Made by a program: the position numbers and the translations under genes. Under the pieces are notes generated by a model, which saw only the letters and a program-made list of their open reading frames with translations, ran no database searches and was not told where the DNA came from. DNA of 64,000 nucleotides from positions 496,001-560,000 of the forward strand of contig NZ_JAPYRE010000001.1 of assembly GCF_029936995.1 (NCBI RefSeq), in the 5' to 3' direction. Source of the DNA: Henriciella sp. (GTDB lineage: Bacteria > Pseudomonadota > Alphaproteobacteria > Caulobacterales > Hyphomonadaceae). Shown in pieces: positions 60,115 to 64,000 of the stretch; the stretch's first letter is position 1, and every line of letters begins with the position of its first letter.

Positions 60115-61686
60115 ATGACCATGAACTCCACCGGACGCCCCACCACACCTTCAGGAGGTGAGACCATGAGCGACATCCAGACTGTTTCCGGATCGCGCGG
60201 GCTGATGCAGCACGAAGACCTGATCTTCGAGACAGGCTGCACCAACAAGACTGGCGTTGACCTGCCTGCCCCGAAGGGCCTCAAGAACCGGCTTGGCGGG
60301 GTGGCGCGCAAGCGTTCCACTGAACTGCCGGGCCTCTCCGAGCCCGAGACGATGCGCCACTATGTGCGCCTGTCGCAGAAGAACTATGCCATCGACCTTG
60401 GCCTGTTCCCGCTCGGCAGCTGCACGATGAAGCACAATCCGCGGCTGAATGAGAAGGTCGCGCGGATGCCGGGCTTTGCCGACATTCACCCGCTTCAGCC
60501 GCAATACACCGTGCAGGGCGCGCTTGAGCTGATCGATCAGCTGGCCGGCTGGCTGAAGAAACTGACCGGTATGCCAGCCGTCGCGATGAGCCCGAAAGCC
60601 GGGGCACATGGCGAGTTTTGCGGCATGATGGCGATCCGCCGGGCGATCATCGCCCGCGGCGAGATCGAAACGCGCACGCGCGTCCTGGTCCCGGCTTCGG
60701 CCCACGGCACGAACCCGGCAACGGCAGTGCAGTGCGGCTTCAAGGTCGACGAGATCAAGGCTGACAAGCGTGGCCGGGTCGACATGGAGGATTTCAAGGC
60801 GAAGCTGGAAACCTCTGACGACATTGCCGGCATCATGCTGACCAACCCGAATACATGCGGGCTGTTTGAAACCGACATCCGCGAGATTGCCGAGCTGATC
60901 CATCAGGCAGGCGGCTATTTCTATTGTGACGGGGCGAACTTCAACGCCATCATGGGCCGTGTGCGTCCGGGCGACCTCGGCATTGATGCCATGCACATCA
61001 ACCTGCACAAGACCTTCTCGACCCCGCATGGCGGTGGCGGACCGGGCGCTGGCCCGACCGTGCTTTCGGATGCGCTGGCCGATTATGCGCCGGTGCCGTT
61101 CGTGATCCATGACGAGGACGGCTACAAGCTGGTCGAGGAAGCTGAGGGTGAAGGCGAGGAAGCGTTTGGCCGCCTCTGCGCCTTCCATGGCCAGATGGGC
61201 ATGTTCACCCGTGCGCTGACCTACATGCTGAGCCACGGTGCGGATGGCCTGAAGCAGGCCGCCGAGGATGCCGTTCTGAACGCCAACTATATCCAGGCGC
61301 GCATGAAGACGGTGATGACGCCGGCCTTTGATGGCTATTGCATGCACGAGGCGCTGTTCTCGGACGCCTTCACGGCAGACAATGTTGGCACGCTCGATAT
61401 CTCCAAGGCGCTGATCGATGAGGGCTATCATCCGATGACCATGTACTTCCCGCTGGTCGTGCATGGCGCCATGCTGATCGAACCGACGGAAACGGAGAGC
61501 CGGGCGGAGCTGGACCGTTTCTGCGATTCGCTGGAAGCCATTGCAGAGCGCGCAAAAGCAGGCGACGAAAGCCTGAAGGGGGCGCCTTATCTGGCCCCGA
61601 TGCGCCGGCTGGATGAGACGCAGGCAGCCCGTAAACCGGTGCTGCGCTGGTACAAGCCAGAGCCGGAGAAAATCGCGGCCGAATAG
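60115..61686 (+). CDS. gcvPB: Glycine dehydrogenase (decarboxylating) subunit 2
   Basis: The 523-residue protein has the P-protein C-terminal half blocks: YAIDLGLFPLGSCTMKHNPR, the AHGEFCGMMAIRRAIIARGE region, GVCGLFETDIREI-type ITNPN(T)CG, and the PLP lysine in MHINLHKTFSTPHGGGGPGA. The ATG at 60115 lies one base after the gcvPA stop; an internal AGGAGGTGAG site at 60153-60162 before a second ATG at 60166 offers a shorter start. Both subunits form the active P protein. A strong terminator follows. Confidence 0.96.
   Translation: MTMNSTGRPTTPSGGETMSDIQTVSGSRGLMQHEDLIFETGCTNKTGVDLPAPKGLKNRLGGVARKRSTELPGLSEPETMRHYVRLSQKNYAIDLGLFPLGSCTMKHNPRLNEKVARMPGFADIHPLQPQYTVQGALELIDQLAGWLKKLTGMPAVAMSPKAGAHGEFCGMMAIRRAIIARGEIETRTRVLVPASAHGTNPATAVQCGFKVDEIKADKRGRVDMEDFKAKLETSDDIAGIMLTNPNTCGLFETDIREIAELIHQAGGYFYCDGANFNAIMGRVRPGDLGIDAMHINLHKTFSTPHGGGGPGAGPTVLSDALADYAPVPFVIHDEDGYKLVEEAEGEGEEAFGRLCAFHGQMGMFTRALTYMLSHGADGLKQAAEDAVLNANYIQARMKTVMTPAFDGYCMHEALFSDAFTADNVGTLDISKALIDEGYHPMTMYFPLVVHGAMLIEPTETESRAELDRFCDSLEAIAERAKAGDESLKGAPYLAPMRRLDETQAARKPVLRWYKPEPEKIAAE
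60153..60162 (+). promoter_or_regulatory. Strong ribosome-binding site inside the gcvPB start region
   Basis: AGGAGGTGAG lies 3-4 bases before the ATG at 60166 and 38 bases inside the longer reading frame that starts at 60115. It could set the true start at 60166 or give a second start. Confidence 0.55.
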
Positions 61687-61715
61687 GGCAGCTGTAGATT
61701 ACGGATAATAAATTA

Positions 61716-61743
61716 CGTCCCGGTCTTTTATAGCGCCGGGACG
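61716..61743 (+). terminator. Rho-independent terminator of the gcv operon
   Basis: CGTCCCGG and CCGGGACG form the stem around a 12-base loop, followed by TTTTTATTTA, 30 bases past the gcvPB stop codon. Confidence 0.9.
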
Positions 61744-61877
61744 TTTTTATTTATGGTGCCTGTCCAGTGCTCCGCAACCCGGACAGGTCATGCCCGTTAT
61801 TTACCAGAGACCGCCTGGACCAGTCCTATTCGGGCATTTCACCCCTAAGACTTTCAAGACGCCACCAAGTACCCGGA

Positions 61878-62225
61878 ATGCTGACTCCTCCAGATATAGA
61901 GCGCTACGAGCGCGAGCCCCATACAGAGAGTGCGAGACCGCGCCGGGTTCCCCTGACGCGTGTGACGACAGGGCTGCGTGCATTCATCCGGCTTTGCCTG
62001 GCTATACTTGGTATTATCCTGATTGCGGTCGCCATTCCGATTGCCTTCGTGACGCCGATCCTGCCGATTGGCCTGCCGCTGGCCATTGTCGGTGTCATCC
62101 TGCTCGGACGGAATGCGATATGGGGCAAGCGCTGGATGGAAGGGATGCTGGCGCGTAACCCGCGGCTCGAAAGGTTCGCGCCCAACTGGCTCATGCGGCT
62201 CGTTTTTGGTCGGGAGAAAGACTAG
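61878..62225 (+). CDS. Small membrane protein of unknown function, 115 aa
   Basis: After a polar basic leader (about 35 residues, rich in Arg and Glu) come two adjacent hydrophobic segments (LRAFIRLCLAILGIILIAVA; FVTPILPIGLPLAIVGVILL) and a basic tail WGKRWMEGMLARNPRLERFA. The Pro-Ile-Leu-Pro-Ile-Gly-Leu pair turn between the spans suggests a hairpin membrane protein. The start at 61878 follows weak signals; an upstream frame to 61767 has no leader-like composition. Unrecognised family. Confidence 0.65.
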   Translation: MLTPPDIERYEREPHTESARPRRVPLTRVTTGLRAFIRLCLAILGIILIAVAIPIAFVTPILPIGLPLAIVGVILLGRNAIWGKRWMEGMLARNPRLERFAPNWLMRLVFGREKD

Positions 62226-62253
62226 GCGAGGAGGCAGCTCACGAGAGAGCTGC

Positions 62254-62583
62254 TCAGTAAGACGTGACCTTGGAAAAGAGATTGATCACGAGCACGCCGG
62301 CCAGAATAAGCGCCATACCGGCGAAGGCACCTGCATCAAGCCTCTGGCCAAGAAACAGCCAGGCTATCACGGAGATCAGGACAATGCCGAGCCCGGACCA
62401 GACCGCATAGGCAATCCCTGTCGGTATCGCCTGAAGCGTCAGCGAAAGAAAGTAGAACGAGACTGCATATCCAACGGCAGTCGCAATAGATGGCCCGGGT
62501 TTCGTGAAGCCGTCCGATAGTTTCAGAAATGTCGTACCAATGACTTCCGCCAAGATGGCAACCGTCAGATAAACGTAAGGCAT
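62254..62583 (-). CDS. Small multidrug resistance (SMR) family transporter
   Basis: The 109-residue, four-span protein has the family's buried glutamate in YLTVAILAEVIGTTFLKLSD (position 13 here, E14 in EmrE) and the block AYAVWSGLGIVLISVIAWLF in span 3, with LLxLxGVLVINL-like end LAGVLVINLFS. It should be a dimeric proton-driven exporter of cationic compounds or guanidinium. The exact subgroup is not certain. Confidence 0.92.
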   Translation of the reverse strand: MPYVYLTVAILAEVIGTTFLKLSDGFTKPGPSIATAVGYAVSFYFLSLTLQAIPTGIAYAVWSGLGIVLISVIAWLFLGQRLDAGAFAGMALILAGVLVINLFSKVTSY

Positions 62584-62627
62584 CACCCTAAAACCTGTAT
62601 CCTGCGATCCGACTTGGGCCAGACGGT

Positions 62628-63215
62628 CTAGTTCAGCGACTTCTCGATCTCGTCGAGGGCGTTGGTGAACAGTTCGCCCTTCTTGCCAGAGCCTGCGATG
62701 ATGCTCTTGCTGGCGCGCGTGGCTGCATCGGCAGCGGCCCGGCGGACGTCCTCGGCAGCCTCGTCCTCGGCACGGGCGATACGAGCCTCGGCCTGGGCTT
62801 CGCGGCGGGCGACCTTTTCCTGAAGATCCTTGCGGGCCTGCTCAACCATCAGCTTGGCATCGGCCTTGGCCTGCTTGATCATGTTGTCGGCTGTCTGGTC
62901 GGCTTCTTTCTGCTTGCGTTCGGCCTCGGCCAGCATGGCAGCAGCTTCCTCACGCAGGGCGCGGGATTCGTCGAGCTGCTTCTGGATATCCTCGGCACGG
63001 TTGTCGAGAGACTTACCGACGAACTTGAAGCCGCCCATGAAGAAGACGATCGCCAGGAAGACGACGAGCGCCAGGAAAGCGACATTGGTTGTCGTGTCCA
63101 CGAAGGGCGCAATGATGTTGTAGAAGCCGGTGCCGCCTTCGTGGCCTGCTTCGGCAGCAAACGCAGCCGGGGCAGCGACAAGTGCAGTGGCAAGCGGAAG
63201 AGATTGCTTGATCAT
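62628..63215 (-). CDS. atpF: F0F1 ATP synthase subunit b
   Basis: The 195-residue protein has one membrane span near residues 45-65 (LALVVFLAIVFFMGGFKFVG) and then a long Ala/Glu/Lys-rich coiled coil (EEAAAMLAEAERKQKEADQT and onward), the peripheral stalk structure. The signal-like N-terminus (LATALVAAPAAFA) also occurs in alphaproteobacterial b subunits. It is read after atpF', 12 bases apart, in the minus-strand operon. Confidence 0.93.
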   Translation of the reverse strand: MIKQSLPLATALVAAPAAFAAEAGHEGGTGFYNIIAPFVDTTTNVAFLALVVFLAIVFFMGGFKFVGKSLDNRAEDIQKQLDESRALREEAAAMLAEAERKQKEADQTADNMIKQAKADAKLMVEQARKDLQEKVARREAQAEARIARAEDEAAEDVRRAAADAATRASKSIIAGSGKKGELFTNALDEIEKSLN

Positions 63216-63227
63216 GATCGTGCTCTC

Positions 63228-63770
63228 CTAGCCTTTCGTAGCCTGCTCGACGGCTTTCTTGGCCTCGGCATCGCTGACGCTGACACCAAACCGGGCGAGC
63301 ATGACCTGCGTCGTGTCCGCGGCAATGGAGTCGACATTGGACAGGGCTTCGGCGCGAACCTTCTGGATCCGGGCCTCGGCTTCATCGAGACGCGTGGAAA
63401 GGTCGGCATCGACCTTCTGTGTTTCTTCAGCGATCTCCGCCTCGACCTTGGCGCGGGCCTTGTCTGCGGTTTCGCGAGCCTTGGCGCGCGCTTCAGCGAG
63501 GTGTTGTTCCTGCTGTTTCTTGGCTTCCTTGGCCTGCTCGTCGAGACGGGCCGCATCGTCGAGGGCGTCGGCGATGGTATCGCCACGTTTCTCGATGACA
63601 CCACCGAGTTTCGGAAGCACGAAACGCGACAGGGCGATATAGAGCCCGCCGAAAAGGATCACCAGCCAGAAGAGCTGGGACGGGAAATGCCACGGATCGA
63701 AGGGCGGGAAGGCGGCGCTTCCGGCAGCTTCGCCGTTTGCAGCCGGAGCAGCTAGCGACAGGAACGTCAT
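63228..63770 (-). CDS. atpF': F0F1 ATP synthase subunit b'
   Basis: A single span near residues 30-50 (FWLVILFGGLYIALSRFVLP) is preceded by a Pro-rich FPPFDPWHFPSQL and followed by a coiled coil (KEAKKQQEQHLAEARAKARE). This is the b'-type second stalk subunit of alphaproteobacteria and cyanobacteria. It follows atpE across a hairpin gap of 93 bases and overlaps none of its neighbours. Confidence 0.9.
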   Translation of the reverse strand: MTFLSLAAPAANGEAAGSAAFPPFDPWHFPSQLFWLVILFGGLYIALSRFVLPKLGGVIEKRGDTIADALDDAARLDEQAKEAKKQQEQHLAEARAKARETADKARAKVEAEIAEETQKVDADLSTRLDEAEARIQKVRAEALSNVDSIAADTTQVMLARFGVSVSDAEAKKAVEQATKG

Positions 63771-63806
63771 GGTGTGACCTTGTTCAGCCGGGATCGAAAA
63801 AATAGG

Positions 63807-63844
63807 GGCTGGCCCGTCAGCCCTCGCAAGGGCGCGGGCCAGCC
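63807..63844 (-). terminator. Terminator-like hairpin between atpE and atpF'
   Basis: Outer perfect arms GGCTGGCCCG and CGGGCCAGCC (10 bp) hold an inner GCCCT/AGGGC stem; on the minus strand it is followed by CCTATTTTTTC. It lies 20 bases past the atpE stop codon and before atpF', inside the operon. Confidence 0.75.
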
Positions 63845-63863
63845 ATATTGCGGTTCGTGCGTG

Positions 63864-64000
63864 CTAGACGACGAACAGAATCAGGATGGAGACCAGGAAC
63901 GCCAGGATGCCGAGCGCTTCCGAAAGGGCCATACCGATGAAGAGGTTGCCGGTCTGCTGCGGGGCAGCGGACGGGTTACGCATGGCAGCGTCGAGGAATG
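63864..64000 (-). CDS. atpE: F0F1 ATP synthase subunit c (3' end; cut by window edge)
   Basis: The last 45 codons read FLDAAMRNPSAAPQQTGNLF followed by the second transmembrane helix IGMALSEALGILAFLVSILI and a short LFVV end. The Glu in ALSEALG is the proton-carrying carboxylate of the c-ring helix. The first helix lies beyond the window. The order c, b', b fits alphaproteobacterial F0 operons. Confidence 0.94.
   Translation of the reverse strand, partial: FLDAAMRNPSAAPQQTGNLFIGMALSEALGILAFLVSILILFVV

Noticed and set aside
1-64000. CRISPR arrays, tRNA, rRNA and insertion sequences
   Set aside because: No regularly spaced direct repeats, no tRNA cloverleaf pattern and no transposase-like frames were seen.

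Overview
The window reads as a 64-kb stretch of a GC-rich alphaproteobacterial chromosome, most like the Hyphomonadaceae/Caulobacterales. The pointers are a DivL-type pseudo-kinase with tyrosine where the histidine should be, preceded by a CtrA-type TTAA-N7-TTAA box; an ATP synthase cluster in the order c, b', b; a glycine decarboxylase split into GcvPA and GcvPB; and a strong match to alphaproteobacterial families throughout. There are no rRNA or tRNA genes, CRISPR arrays, prophage or insertion sequences that I can see. It is mostly housekeeping and regulatory DNA.

Layout. 1-4.7 kb: start of a dipeptidyl peptidase IV-type gene, a secreted protein of unknown function, the ABC-F ribosome factor EttA and a PAP2 phosphatase. 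4.7-7.8 kb: two tandem GAF-GGDEF-PilZ cyclic-di-GMP proteins. 7.8-11.3 kb: glyoxalase-fold protein, a gene carrying a palindromic element inside its reading frame, a repeat-rich non-coding zone and a lower-GC orphan gene. 11.4-18.1 kb: polA, a GAF/HisKA_2 kinase, an EF-hand protein, ahcY and a DksA/TraR-type zinc-finger protein. 18.1-24.9 kb: a lipoprotein, a subtilisin-like lipo-autotransporter, divL and bioB. 24.9-37.1 kb: small enzymes (HAD, GNAT, PhhB, SDR, VOC, MFS), a hybrid kinase, the yggT-DUF167-folD-methyltransferase-HNH run, katA, and an HI0933-type flavoprotein that lacks a normal start codon. 37.2-44.2 kb: alpha-2-macroglobulin lipoprotein plus PbpC, an envelope-defence/repair pair. 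44.3-56.7 kb: acidic unknown protein, fatty acid hydroxylase family protein, thioredoxin-like lipoprotein, thiolase, DinB-fold protein, CDF-like transporter, a DUF6152/DUF6644 cluster, a DhlA-type haloalkane dehalogenase, acyl-CoA dehydrogenase and a TadG-like von Willebrand protein. 56.8-61.7 kb: a tandem glycine riboswitch heading gcvT-gcvH-gcvPA-gcvPB. 61.9-64 kb: two small membrane proteins and the atpE-atpF'-atpF end of the F0 operon, read leftward.

Functional themes. Signalling is dense: two diguanylate cyclase-like proteins and a kinase share related GAF sensors, and there is a hybrid kinase and DivL. One-carbon metabolism recurs (ahcY, folD, gcv operon). The most unusual DNA-level signals are the palindromic element translated in frame inside a gene and its relative inside the gcv operon, the CtrA box at divL, the non-canonical start or frameshift of the flavoprotein gene, and a terminator-like hairpin between the ATP synthase c and b' genes. 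I did not find a clearly new multi-gene defence or mobile system.
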